From assembly GCA_050182275.1 (NCBI GenBank), contig JBFXCK010000015.1:1-42458 (forward strand): a stretch of 42,458 nt of DNA. Reading direction: 5' to 3'. Below are positions 31,675 through 38,918 of the stretch, piece after piece (positions within the stretch are counted from its first letter, which is position 1; each line of letters opens with the position of its first letter). The translations under genes and the position numbers were made by a program. The stretch comes from JBFXCK01 sp050182275. Its GTDB lineage: Bacteria; Pseudomonadota; Alphaproteobacteria; SHNJ01. Under the pieces are notes generated by a model. That model was not told the DNA's origin, ran no database searches, and saw only the letters and a list, made by a program, of their open reading frames with translations.

Positions 31675-33017
31675 CGGAGCCGAAGAAGCGCACACGTTGC
31701 GCGATTTACACGCGCAAATCCACCGAGGAAGGTCTCGACATGGAATTCAACAGCCTCGACGCCCAGCGCGAGGCCGGAGAATCCTATATCACATCCCAGC
31801 GCCATGAAGGCTGGACGCTGCTGCCGGACTATTACGATGACGGCGGTTTTTCCGGCGGCTCCATGGAGCGTCCCGCGTTACAAAAACTCATGCGCGACAT
31901 CGAAAAAGGTCTGGTCGATGTGGTCGTTGTTTATAAAGTGGATCGCCTGTCGCGCTCCCTGGCCGATTTTGCCAAGCTGATCGATCTTTTCGACAAGTAC
32001 AATGTCAGCTTCGTCTCCGTCACCCAGCAATTCAATACCACCACGTCCATGGGACGGTTGACGCTCAACATCCTTTTGTCCTTCGCGCAATTCGAGCGCG
32101 AAGTAATCGGGGAACGCATCCGCGACAAGATCGCCGCGACGAAACGCAAAGGCATGTGGACGGGCGGTCAGCCCCCGCTGGGCTATGTCACGAAGGACAA
32201 AAAGCTGGTCATCGAAGATAAGGAGGCCGCGCTTGTCCGCCTGATTTTTGAACGCTTCACGGTTTTGCAATCGATGACGCTTCTGGCGAAGGAATTGCGC
32301 GACCAGGGCTACCGCACAAAAAGCTGGATCACCAAAACTGGCAAGTCGTGTGGCGGCGAAGTCATCACCAAGGGCTTCTTATATAAGCTGCTCAATAACC
32401 GTACCTACCTTGGCGAGATCAACCACCTCGGCAATAACTATCCAGGCCAGCACAAGCCGATTATTTCTCACGCCCTGTGGGAAAAGACGCGCTCCGTCAT
32501 GAAGGAAAACCCGCGCAAGCGGCAAATCCGGACGCGCGGCCTGTCCACGGCGCTGTTGCAGGGGCTGTGCGTGTGCGGCGGCTGTCAGTCCTCCATGACG
32601 CCGACCCATTCCAAAAAACCCAACGGCAGAGTTTACCGCTATTACAAACCCAGCGCACATTTGAAGAACGAATGTGAAGACTGCCCCGTTGGCCCCGTTC
32701 CGGCTGGAGAGCTGGAAAATATCGTCCTCAATCAAGTCCGGATCGCGCTCTGCACACCGGAAATGATGGTGCGGGTCTGGCGCGAAGCGATCAAGGAAGA
32801 TCACGGCATCACCGAACAACAGGTGCGCGACGGGTTGCAAAACATGCACCTGATCTGGGACGAATTGTTCCCGCTTGAGCAGGCGCGGCTGTTGCGGCTC
32901 CTGATCGAAAAAATCATCGTCAACCACGACCGTATCGACATCCGCGTCCAGGCCGAAGGCTTGAACAGCCTGATCCGTGACATCGAATACGTCCACAAGA
33001 CCAAGGAGGCCGCATGA
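31671..33017 (+). CDS. large serine recombinase
   Basis: This 448-aa protein starts at the ATG 31671, overlapping the DUF2924 stop. The resolvase domain has the nucleophile Ser17 in IYTRKSTEEG, followed by FNSLDAQREAGESYI, VVYKVDRLSRSLADFAKLIDLF and SMGRLTLNILLSFAQFEREVIGERIRDKIAA. The recombinase domain has GYVTKDKKLVIEDKEAALVRLIFERF. A Zn ribbon with LCVCGGCQSSM and a later CEDC follows. It is on the short side for this class and lacks a long coiled coil. Such enzymes catalyse site-specific integration and, with partners, excision. It is the only DNA recombinase seen in the window, although the element abuts a tRNA, which is more usual for tyrosine integrases. Confidence 0.93.
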   Translation: MTEPKKRTRCAIYTRKSTEEGLDMEFNSLDAQREAGESYITSQRHEGWTLLPDYYDDGGFSGGSMERPALQKLMRDIEKGLVDVVVVYKVDRLSRSLADFAKLIDLFDKYNVSFVSVTQQFNTTTSMGRLTLNILLSFAQFEREVIGERIRDKIAATKRKGMWTGGQPPLGYVTKDKKLVIEDKEAALVRLIFERFTVLQSMTLLAKELRDQGYRTKSWITKTGKSCGGEVITKGFLYKLLNNRTYLGEINHLGNNYPGQHKPIISHALWEKTRSVMKENPRKRQIRTRGLSTALLQGLCVCGGCQSSMTPTHSKKPNGRVYRYYKPSAHLKNECEDCPVGPVPAGELENIVLNQVRIALCTPEMMVRVWREAIKEDHGITEQQVRDGLQNMHLIWDELFPLEQARLLRLLIEKIIVNHDRIDIRVQAEGLNSLIRDIEYVHKTKEAA

Positions 33018-33430
33018 AAAAATCCTCTGTTTCCCTGGACGGCAATATCGTCGTCATCAGCGTTCCGGTGAATTTCACCCGCAAATTCGGACGCCGCTAC
33101 ATGATCGTGCCACCCACCGAAGGCGACAACATTCCCTTCGTCACCACGACGCACAAGGACGACAAACTGCTCAAAGCCCTGGCCCGCGCCCATAAATGGA
33201 GCCAGTGGCTGGAATCCGGCAAGGTCAAAAGCGTCGATCAGCTTGCCGTGGAGAATGAAATCAACCCGTCCTACGTCTCCCGCATCATCCGGCTCAATCT
33301 GCTGGCGCCGGACATCAAGGAAATGATCCTGGACGGCACCCAGCCCAAAACCATGAAGCTGTCCGAGATGCTCAAGCCCTTTCCCGACGACTGGCAGGCC
33401 CAGCGCCGCTTTTTCAGCCTGATCGCCTGA
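33014..33430 (+). CDS. helix-turn-helix protein linked to the serine recombinase (138 aa)
   Basis: This 138-aa protein starts with an ATG overlapping the recombinase stop (ATGA). The N-terminal half is strand-rich (SVSLDGNIVVISVPVNFTRKFGRRYMIVPP). The C-terminal half has a ParB/KorB-like helix-turn-helix, SVDQLAVENEINPSYVSRIIRLNLLAPDIKEMILDG, at about residues 74-109. Similar proteins often follow this type of recombinase. A role as directionality factor or repressor is an inference. A perfect 24-bp palindrome lies 14 bp after its stop and could be its target. Confidence 0.75.
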   Translation: MKKSSVSLDGNIVVISVPVNFTRKFGRRYMIVPPTEGDNIPFVTTTHKDDKLLKALARAHKWSQWLESGKVKSVDQLAVENEINPSYVSRIIRLNLLAPDIKEMILDGTQPKTMKLSEMLKPFPDDWQAQRRFFSLIA

Positions 33431-33444
33431 CGGGTCGGCTGTCC

Positions 33445-33468
33445 TGTCCGGTGAATTTTCACCGGACA
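33445..33468. repeat. perfect 24-bp palindrome downstream of the recombinase operon
   Basis: TGTCCGGTGAA at 33445-33455, TT, TTCACCGGACA at 33458-33468: two perfect 11-bp arms with a 2-bp centre. No T-run follows on either strand, so it is not a normal terminator. It fits a protein-binding site (operator or recombinase accessory site). A real terminator follows 34 bp later. Confidence 0.6.
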
Positions 33469-33501
33469 CCCTGAAAAAAAATCAAAAATATTTTCACCCC
33501 G

Positions 33502-33532
33502 AAAGCCGCCGCACAGGCGGCTTTTTTCTTTT
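33502..33532 (+). terminator. Rho-independent terminator of the recombinase operon
   Basis: AAAGCCGCC-GCACA-GGCGGCTTT forms a perfect 9-bp stem with a 5-nt loop (33502-33524), followed directly by more Ts (TTTCTTTT). It ends the cassette 31,022-33,430. Confidence 0.9.
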
Positions 33533-33535
33533 CAG

Positions 33536-33554
33536 GCGGGCTGAAAAAGCCCGC
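33536..33554. repeat. hairpin between terminator and sigma-like gene
   Basis: GCGGGCT-GAAAA-AGCCCGC is a perfect 7-bp stem with a 5-nt loop, no T-run. Together with the palindrome at 33,445 and the terminator it makes three hairpins in 110 bp. The rest of the gap 33,555-33,636 holds the presumed promoter of the sigma-like gene; I see no clear consensus. Confidence 0.5.
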
Positions 33555-33636
33555 AAGCCCAGCCTGCCAGTGAGTTTTCGCCAGTCCCTTTGTCCGGCCC
33601 GTGCGTGGCCGTCACCGCAAAACAAAGGCGAAAACA

Positions 33637-34206
33637 ATGAGCAGAAGTAAAAACCGTTATGACGGCATCGATCCGTATGTCGTTTCCCAAGTCCGTTATC
33701 ACTCCCGTCAAATGTTCCGGCACCATGCCATGGCCGGAATGGAAATCGAGGACATCGAGCAGGAATTAATGCTCGATTACCTTTCCAGAATTCAATCCTT
33801 CGATCCCGAAAAATCCTGTCGCAACACCTTCGCTGACCGCATCCTGCGCCACAAATGCGCCGAGATGATTAAGGCGGCAACAGCCCAGAAACGCAACGGT
33901 GGCTTGCAGGCCACGTCGCTGAATTCCTGGCTGGAGGATGGCGACCGCGAGGATGTTCCGGAAAGCATGAGCGTCTGGGGCGCGCGATCCGACCCTTCGC
34001 GTCAGGAAGATATCGTGGTCGATGTGCGGGCCGCGGTTGCCGCCCTGTCGGAGGCCACGCGCTTTTACTGCGCGATGTTGATGCAGGATTTGCCCGTCCG
34101 CACGCTCTGCAAAATCCATGATCGGCATCCGTCCACGGTCTACGAGGCCATGGGCCGGATCCGGCGCGATTTCAGCGCGCGCGGTCTCCACGAATATCTG
34201 CACTGA
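33637..34206 (+). CDS. sigma-70-like region 2/4 protein of the element (189 aa)
   Basis: This 189-aa protein starts at the ATG 33637 (MSRSKNRYDGID). Region 2-like part: MEIEDIEQELMLDYLSRIQSFDPEKSCRNTFADRILRHKCAEMIKAA, with the DIEQE and FxTF-type residues of sigma factors. Region 4-like part at the C-terminus: AALSEATRFYCAMLMQDLPVRTLCKIHDRHPSTVYEAMGRIRRDFSARGL, a helix-turn-helix. It has the order and size of an ECF-type sigma factor. Such small sigma-like genes occur in phages and mobile elements and could direct transcription of the replication operon that follows. No anti-sigma gene is adjacent. Confidence 0.75.
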   Translation: MSRSKNRYDGIDPYVVSQVRYHSRQMFRHHAMAGMEIEDIEQELMLDYLSRIQSFDPEKSCRNTFADRILRHKCAEMIKAATAQKRNGGLQATSLNSWLEDGDREDVPESMSVWGARSDPSRQEDIVVDVRAAVAALSEATRFYCAMLMQDLPVRTLCKIHDRHPSTVYEAMGRIRRDFSARGLHEYLH

Positions 34207-34211
34207 GCACC

Positions 34212-34243
34212 CCAGACGCTTCCCGCGACGGCCCCGTATGTAA
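34212..34243. repeat. two-block direct repeat, copy 2
   Basis: CCAGACGCTTCCC, 9 nt, CCGTATGTAA: same order, orientation and spacing as 30962-30993, differing at one base in the second block. It begins 5 bp after the stop of the sigma-like gene. The two copies enclose the small ORF, DUF2924, recombinase, HTH and sigma genes. Confidence 0.6.
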
Positions 34244-34264
34244 CCCCTTCGCAAACGGAATTCA

Positions 34265-34346
34265 TGTCGGGCCTTCGCGGGAACGCAACACCCTTCGGGG
34301 AAATACCGCGACCGCTCTCGCTCTTTGGCGGCGCCAAGGCCCGACA
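34265..34346 (+). ncRNA. candidate structured RNA (three-way junction) in the leader of the replication operon
   Basis: A perfect 11-bp outer stem joins TGTCGGGCCTT (34265-34275) to AAGGCCCGACA (34336-34346). Directly inside it CGCGG (34276-34280) pairs with CCGCG (34306-34310), enclosing a CCC-TTCG-GGG tetraloop hairpin (34291-34300). CCGC (34312-34315) pairs with GCGG (34328-34331). An alternative hairpin, TTGGC-GGC-GCCAA at 34325-34337, competes with the last stem. The structure lies in a 190-bp gap that has no protein gene, 50 bp upstream of the next start codon. It could be a small RNA, a leader switch or a DNA-level signal; only the foldability is seen. Confidence 0.45.
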
Positions 34347-34396
34347 GCAGCAATGCACGCGGCAATCAGGAGCAACACGAAACCAAGGAGCATCGA

Positions 34397-34564
34397 ATGA
34401 GCGATACACCGCCATCTCTCGACGCCGTCTTCGGCACGCCCGTCGGGCAGTTGCTGGAGATGGACGAAACCGAACTGCGCCGATTGCTGGCCAAGGCCGA
34501 ACTGGTCTGCCGCTGGCTGCGCGGCGCGCTGCGACTGAAAACCCAAAAAGGAGGCAAACAATGA
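34397..34564 (+). CDS. small hypothetical protein (55 aa)
   Basis: This 55-aa protein starts at the ATG 34397 behind CCAAGGAGCATCGA. It reads MSDTPPSLDAVFGTPVGQLL then EMDETELRRLLAKAELVCRW, and ends in basic residues (KTQKGGKQ). It is one amphipathic helical region without membrane segments. It is the first gene of the replication operon; its stop overlaps the next ATG (ATGA). I recognise no family. Confidence 0.7.
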   Translation: MSDTPPSLDAVFGTPVGQLLEMDETELRRLLAKAELVCRWLRGALRLKTQKGGKQ

Positions 34565-34851
34565 GCAAGAAACTCGAAAAACTTTTCGGTGACACCTATC
34601 TGGCGCGCAACGTGCCGGACAGCATCCACATCCCGCCGCTCGGCGAGAACCGCACGGATGTCGTCAAGCCGATCGAACAGGCGACGCTGGACGACATCGC
34701 CTTCGCCGCGCAAGCCCTCGACAAAAAAGCCGATACGCTGCGTGACGAGCTTTACGCCCTGCAACGCCTCTACAAGGAAGCCCGCACCAGAGGCGCGCTC
34801 GGTAGGGACAACATCATCGAAGCGGTCACCCGCAAGATCGGGGGTGCGTAA
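34561..34851 (+). CDS. small hypothetical protein (96 aa)
   Basis: This 96-aa protein starts at the ATG 34561, with AAAGGAGGCAAACA before it; a longer upstream extension of the frame would overlap the 55-aa gene and has no ribosome site. The N-terminus is MSKKLEKLFGDTYLARNVPDSIHIPPLGENRTDV; the C-terminal half is a charged helix (AALDKKADTLRDELYALQRLYKEAR), possibly a coiled coil. The end overlaps the ATPase start by one base (TAATG). No family recognised; it is likely a small partner of the recombination proteins. Confidence 0.75.
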   Translation: MSKKLEKLFGDTYLARNVPDSIHIPPLGENRTDVVKPIEQATLDDIAFAAQALDKKADTLRDELYALQRLYKEARTRGALGRDNIIEAVTRKIGGA

Positions 34852-35714
34852 TGACGCTTCCCATCATTTCCGCCGACGAACGGCTTGCCGAAAAACGCGG
34901 CATCAAGGGCTGCATCTTCGGCAAATCCGGCATCGGCAAAACGTCGCTGCTTTGGACGCTGCCGCCCGAAAAAACGCTGTTCTTCGATCTTGAGGCTGGA
35001 GACCTCGCCATCGAAGGCTGGGCGGGCGACGCCATTCGTCCGCGCACCTGGCAGGAATGCCGCGACTTCGCGGTGTTCATCGGCGGCCCCAATCCGGCCC
35101 TGCGCGAAGACCAGCCCTACAGTCAGGCGCATTTCGACGCGGTCAAGGAACGCTTCGGCGATCCCGCCGCCATCGCCAAATACGACACGGTGTTCGTGGA
35201 TTCCATCACCGTGGCCGGACGCCTGTGCTTCCAATGGTGCAAGGGGCAGCCGCAAGCCTTCAGCGACAAGACCGGAAAGCCCGACACGCGCGGCGCCTAC
35301 GGCCTGCACGGTCAGGAAATGATCGCCTGGCTCACGCATCTCCAGCATGCGCGCGGCAAAAACATCTGGTTCGTCGGCATCCTCGACGAGAAGCTGGATG
35401 ATTTCAACCGCCGCTTCTTCCAGCCGCAGATCGAAGGCTCGAAAACGGGGCTGGAACTGCCTGGGATCGTCGATCAGGTCATCACCATGGCAGAGTTGAA
35501 GGCCGACGATGAAACGCCGTACCGCGCTTTCGTCTGCCACACGCTCAATCCATACGGCTTCCCCGCCAAGGATCGCAGCGGTCGGCTCGACATGGTCGAA
35601 GAACCGCATCTCGGACGCCTGATGGAAAAGATCGCCGGAGCGGTCAAGCCCGCCGCCGAGCGGCTGACCTACGCCCGTCCCCAGACAACCGACACCCAGA
35701 AGCAAGGAGAATAG
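34851..35714 (+). CDS. RecA-like P-loop ATPase, probably Sak4-type phage recombinase
   Basis: This 287-aa single-domain ATPase has Walker A GKSGIGKT at residues 24-31, a DLEAGD segment at about 46-51 and Walker B VFVDSI with Asp117. A later block reads HGQEMIAWLTHLQHARGKNIWFVGILDEKLDDF. The size, the lone RecA-like core and the neighbours (single-strand binder, helicase, nuclease) are those of phage AAA_24/Sak4 proteins, which anneal or pair single strands for recombination-dependent replication. An annotation as a generic phage nucleotide-binding protein would also fit. Coupled to the preceding gene; the next starts 2 bp after its stop. Confidence 0.75.
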   Translation: MTLPIISADERLAEKRGIKGCIFGKSGIGKTSLLWTLPPEKTLFFDLEAGDLAIEGWAGDAIRPRTWQECRDFAVFIGGPNPALREDQPYSQAHFDAVKERFGDPAAIAKYDTVFVDSITVAGRLCFQWCKGQPQAFSDKTGKPDTRGAYGLHGQEMIAWLTHLQHARGKNIWFVGILDEKLDDFNRRFFQPQIEGSKTGLELPGIVDQVITMAELKADDETPYRAFVCHTLNPYGFPAKDRSGRLDMVEEPHLGRLMEKIAGAVKPAAERLTYARPQTTDTQKQGE

Positions 35715-35716
35715 CC

Positions 35717-36292
35717 ATGTCCGTATGGAAAGATTTCAGCAGCGCCGAAGATCAGCAGTCTTTCGACGTCATCCCCAAAGGCACCACCGCCCGCGTGCGC
35801 ATGACGATCAAGCCTGGTGGCTATAACGATCCCGATCAGGGCTGGACGGGCGGCTATGCCACGCTCGGCGATAGCGGCGCGGTTTACCTCAACTGCGAAT
35901 TCGTCGTCACCGAAGGGCCGTTTGCACGGCGCAAGGTGTGGAGCCTGATCGGCCTGCACAGCCCGAAAGGCCCGACCTACGCCAATATGGGACGCTCTTT
36001 CATCAAGGGCATCCTCAACTCCGCGCGCGGATTTTCTGCCAAGGATGACAGCCCGCAGGCCATGGCCGCGCGCCGCATCAACGGCATCGGCGATCTGGAT
36101 GGTATCGAGTTTACCGCCCGCATCGACATCGAGAAAAACCAGCATGGCGAAGACAAGAACGTCATCAAAACGGCGGTCACCAAGGATTCCAAGGACGCAG
36201 GCAAAGGCGGCGGTGGATCCACGCCGCCCGCACAAACCCCGCCCGCCACGGCATCGGCTCCTGCCGCCAATCTTCCCTCCTGGGCGCGGTGA
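35717..36292 (+). CDS. DUF669-like phage single-stranded DNA-binding protein
   Basis: This 191-aa protein has the DUF669 outline: an N-terminal FDVIPKGTTARVRMTI, then a strand-rich region with AVYLNCEFVVTEGPFARRKVWSLIGL and ANMGRSFIKGILNSAR, and an EFTARIDIEKN strand. A disordered Gly/Pro/Ala tail ends LPSWAR. An OB-like core with a flexible tail and a conserved terminal motif is typical of single-strand binders whose tail recruits partners. It sits between the Sak4-like ATPase and the helicase, which supports the call. No enzymatic motif. Confidence 0.7.
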   Translation: MSVWKDFSSAEDQQSFDVIPKGTTARVRMTIKPGGYNDPDQGWTGGYATLGDSGAVYLNCEFVVTEGPFARRKVWSLIGLHSPKGPTYANMGRSFIKGILNSARGFSAKDDSPQAMAARRINGIGDLDGIEFTARIDIEKNQHGEDKNVIKTAVTKDSKDAGKGGGGSTPPAQTPPATASAPAANLPSWAR

Positions 36293-36300
36293 GGTGAAGC

Positions 36301-37959
36301 ATGTTGTTGAGGCCAAGGCAAAAGGAGCTGGTCACGCGCACCGTTGCCGCGCTGAACGCGCACAGCAACACGCTGGCCGTTGCGCCCACCGGCGCGGGCA
36401 AGACGATCATGCTCTCCGCGATCATCGGCGAGATGTTCAAGCACAAACCAGGCAAAGCCTGTGTGCTGGCGCACCGTGACGAGCTGACATTCCAGAACGA
36501 GGATAAATTCAAGCGCGTCAATCCCGATCTTTCGACCAGCGTTTTCGATGCTGCGGTCAAATCGTGGAAGGGCGACGTCACCTTCGCAATGGTGCAGACG
36601 CTCTCGCGCGAGAATAACCTCGCGGCCATGCCGCCGATGGATATTCTGGTCATCGACGAAGCGCACCATGCCCGCGCCGACAGTTACATGCGCGTAATCG
36701 AGCGCGTCAAGGCGACAAACAAGGGCGTGAAACTGCTGGGCATGACGGCCACGCCCAATCGCGGCGACAAGAAAGGTCTGCGCCCCGTTTTTTCCAATGT
36801 CTCCGACCAGATCACGGTCAAGGAGCTGATCGCCTCCGGCCACCTCGTGCCGCCGCGCACCTTTGTCATGGATGTGGGCGTGCAGGACGAGCTGCGCCAG
36901 GTGAAAAAGACCGCCAGCGATTTCGACATGGGAGCTGTGTCGGCGATCATGAACACACGCCCGATTAACGATGCCGTGGTCAAGCACTGGCATCAAAAAG
37001 CCGGAGACCGCAAAACCGTCGTGTTCTGCTCCACCGTCCAGCACGCCGAAGACGTGGCCAAGAGCTTTAACGGCGCGGGCATCCCCACCGTATTCGTCCA
37101 TGGCCAGATGACAGATGCCGAGCGTAACGCCGTCCTGTCGGAATATACCGACGGCGAAGCGCAAGTCATCGTCAATGTTGCGGTGCTGACGGAAGGCTGG
37201 GATCATCCGCCAACGTCCTGCGTCGTGTTGCTGCGCCCCAGCTCCTATAAATCGACAATGATCCAGATGATCGGGCGCGGCCTGCGCACCGTTGATCCGG
37301 CTGAATATCCCGACATCCTCAAAAAAGATTGCATCGTTCTTGATTTTGGCACCTCCACGCTGCTGCACGGGTCGCTAGAACAGGATGTCAACCTTGACGA
37401 TCAGCTTGGCGTGGGCGACGCGCCCACCAAGGAATGTCCGGAATGCGGCGCGGAAGTCCCCGCCGCTGTTAAGGAATGCCCCTTGTGCGGCTACGAATGG
37501 CAGGCGCAGGCCGCCGCGAAGGAATTGGCGGAAAACGGCTTCGTCATGGCCGAGATCGATCTGCTCAAACGCTCCAGCTTTCTCTGGGTCGATTTGCAGC
37601 AGAACGACCGTTATTTCCTCGCCACGGGCTTCAATGCCTGGGGCGGCGTGTTCTTCAAGGACGGCGAATGGCATGCCGTGGGCGGCAAGAAAAACCATGC
37701 GCCAAAATTGCTGGCGGTCGGGGAACGCATCGTCTGCTTCGCCGCCGCCGATGACTGGCTGAACGTCAACGAAACGGATGAAACGGCGCACAAGACGCGC
37801 TCGTGGGTGCATCAGCCCGCGACGGACAAGCAGCTTCAATATCTGCCCGATCATCGCAACGACTTCGGCATGACCCGCTACAAGGCATCGACCCTGATGA
37901 CCATGCGTTTCAACCGCGATGGCATCCAGCGCGCCATTCAATCCGCGCGAGGTGCCTGA
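36301..37959 (+). CDS. SF2 DEAD/DEAH-type helicase (UvsW/XPB-like)
   Basis: This 552-aa protein has helicase motif I VAPTGAGKT (about residues 27-35), motif Ia LAHRDEL, motif II VIDEAHH (about 117-123), motif III LGMTATPNR, and the C-terminal lobe with VVFCSTVQHAEDVA, VNVAVLTEGWDHP and QMIGRGLR (motif VI). After the helicase core comes a Zn ribbon (CPECGAEVPAAVKECPLCGYEW, four Cys) and an extra C-terminal domain of about 150 aa. Related phage helicases remodel forks and D-loops during recombination-dependent replication. GAGGTGAAGC precedes the ATG. The stop overlaps the next start (TGATG). Confidence 0.93.
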   Translation: MLLRPRQKELVTRTVAALNAHSNTLAVAPTGAGKTIMLSAIIGEMFKHKPGKACVLAHRDELTFQNEDKFKRVNPDLSTSVFDAAVKSWKGDVTFAMVQTLSRENNLAAMPPMDILVIDEAHHARADSYMRVIERVKATNKGVKLLGMTATPNRGDKKGLRPVFSNVSDQITVKELIASGHLVPPRTFVMDVGVQDELRQVKKTASDFDMGAVSAIMNTRPINDAVVKHWHQKAGDRKTVVFCSTVQHAEDVAKSFNGAGIPTVFVHGQMTDAERNAVLSEYTDGEAQVIVNVAVLTEGWDHPPTSCVVLLRPSSYKSTMIQMIGRGLRTVDPAEYPDILKKDCIVLDFGTSTLLHGSLEQDVNLDDQLGVGDAPTKECPECGAEVPAAVKECPLCGYEWQAQAAAKELAENGFVMAEIDLLKRSSFLWVDLQQNDRYFLATGFNAWGGVFFKDGEWHAVGGKKNHAPKLLAVGERIVCFAAADDWLNVNETDETAHKTRSWVHQPATDKQLQYLPDHRNDFGMTRYKASTLMTMRFNRDGIQRAIQSARGA

Positions 37960-38168
37960 TGATCGACGCGACCAACATCGAAAAACAATGCATGGAACGC
38001 ACACTCCAGCCGCTTGGCGAGGTCGTGGCCGAAATCGGGATGCACAAACCCTTAGCCGAATATACCCGCGCCGAAGTCCTGACGCTGATCGAAGTCGTTG
38101 TCGGCAATTACCAGACCTTCCTCGCGTTAAGCCAGCCACGCCATGAAGACACAGGGATTCCTTTTTAA
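37959..38168 (+). CDS. small hypothetical protein (69 aa), possibly DUF6511-like
   Basis: This 69-aa protein starts at the ATG 37959, which overlaps the helicase stop. It reads MIDATNIEKQCMERTLQPLG and contains PLAEYTRAEVLTLIEVVVGNYQ. The YTRAEVLTLIE block recalls small phage proteins of the DUF6511 type, named from memory with low confidence. It abuts the nuclease gene, which starts at the next base. Confidence 0.65.
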   Translation: MIDATNIEKQCMERTLQPLGEVVAEIGMHKPLAEYTRAEVLTLIEVVVGNYQTFLALSQPRHEDTGIPF

Positions 38169-38918
38169 ATGCTCGATTTCAATCATCGCCCGACCGTTGC
38201 CGATCAGATCAACGCGCACATCGATGCCGCGATCCAGGCACGCGCCGCACAGCCGGAGCGCGACTATCTGGGCGCGTCGCGTCTGGGCGTCTCCTGCGCG
38301 CGCGCACTGCAATACGAATACATGAAAACACCCAAAGATGAGGAATTCAAAGGCCAGACCCTGCGCATTTTTGAGATTGGTCATGCTTTCGAGGCATTAG
38401 CTCTCTCATGGCTGCGGCAATCTGGCTTCACCGTGTTCACGGAAAAGCCTGATGGCAAGCCCTTCGGCTTTTCCGTCGCAGGCGGCAGAATTCGCGGGCA
38501 TGTGGACGGTATCATCGACGCCGCGCCCGCTGATCTCGGTATGCGCTTTCCTGCGATCTGGGAATGCAAATCGCTTAACGCAAAATCCTGGCGCGATACC
38601 GTCAAGCACGGCCTGAAAAAATCCAAGCCCGTCTACGCCGTACAGGTCGCCACCTACCAGGCATACATGGAAGGCAACGTCCCTGGCATTTCCAAAAATC
38701 CCGCGTTGTTCACCGCCGTCAACAAGGACACGGCGGAGATTTATCACGAGCTTGTGCCGTTCGACGCCGCGCTTGCGCAGGAAGCCAGCGACCGTGCCGT
38801 CAATCTGATCCGCGCGACCGAGGCCGGAGAAACCCTGCCGCGCGTCGCCACGAGCGAAGACCATTTTGAATGCGTCTTTTGCCCTTACCGTGAACGATGC
38901 TGGCAGGTGTCGGCATGA
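38169..38918 (+). CDS. Cas4-like PD-(D/E)XK nuclease with probable Fe-S cluster
   Basis: This 249-aa exonuclease of the Cas4/RecB branch has EIGHAFE (His72, Glu75), GHVDGIID (Asp113), WECKS (Glu132, Lys134) and VQVATYQAYM (Gln159, Tyr163), all the PD-(D/E)XK motifs in order. Cys43 near the N-terminus and Cys235, Cys238, Cys244 near the C-terminus (CVFCPYRERCW) form the one-plus-three pattern of a 4Fe-4S staple, as in Cas4 and AddB. In the Sak4 operon it is the probable end-resecting partner. No CRISPR array or other cas gene is near, so it is not a Cas4 of an adaptation module. The stop overlaps the primase start (ATGA). Confidence 0.88.
   Translation: MLDFNHRPTVADQINAHIDAAIQARAAQPERDYLGASRLGVSCARALQYEYMKTPKDEEFKGQTLRIFEIGHAFEALALSWLRQSGFTVFTEKPDGKPFGFSVAGGRIRGHVDGIIDAAPADLGMRFPAIWECKSLNAKSWRDTVKHGLKKSKPVYAVQVATYQAYMEGNVPGISKNPALFTAVNKDTAEIYHELVPFDAALAQEASDRAVNLIRATEAGETLPRVATSEDHFECVFCPYRERCWQVSA

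Noticed and set aside
35977..37368. Long leftward open frame antisense to the SSB-like gene and helicase
   Set aside because: Low-complexity His/Arg/Asp-rich translation typical of antisense shadows in GC-rich DNA; the helicase motifs are on the plus strand.
38169..38918. Cas4 of a CRISPR-Cas adaptation module
   Set aside because: No repeat-spacer array and no other cas gene in the window; the neighbours are phage recombination genes.
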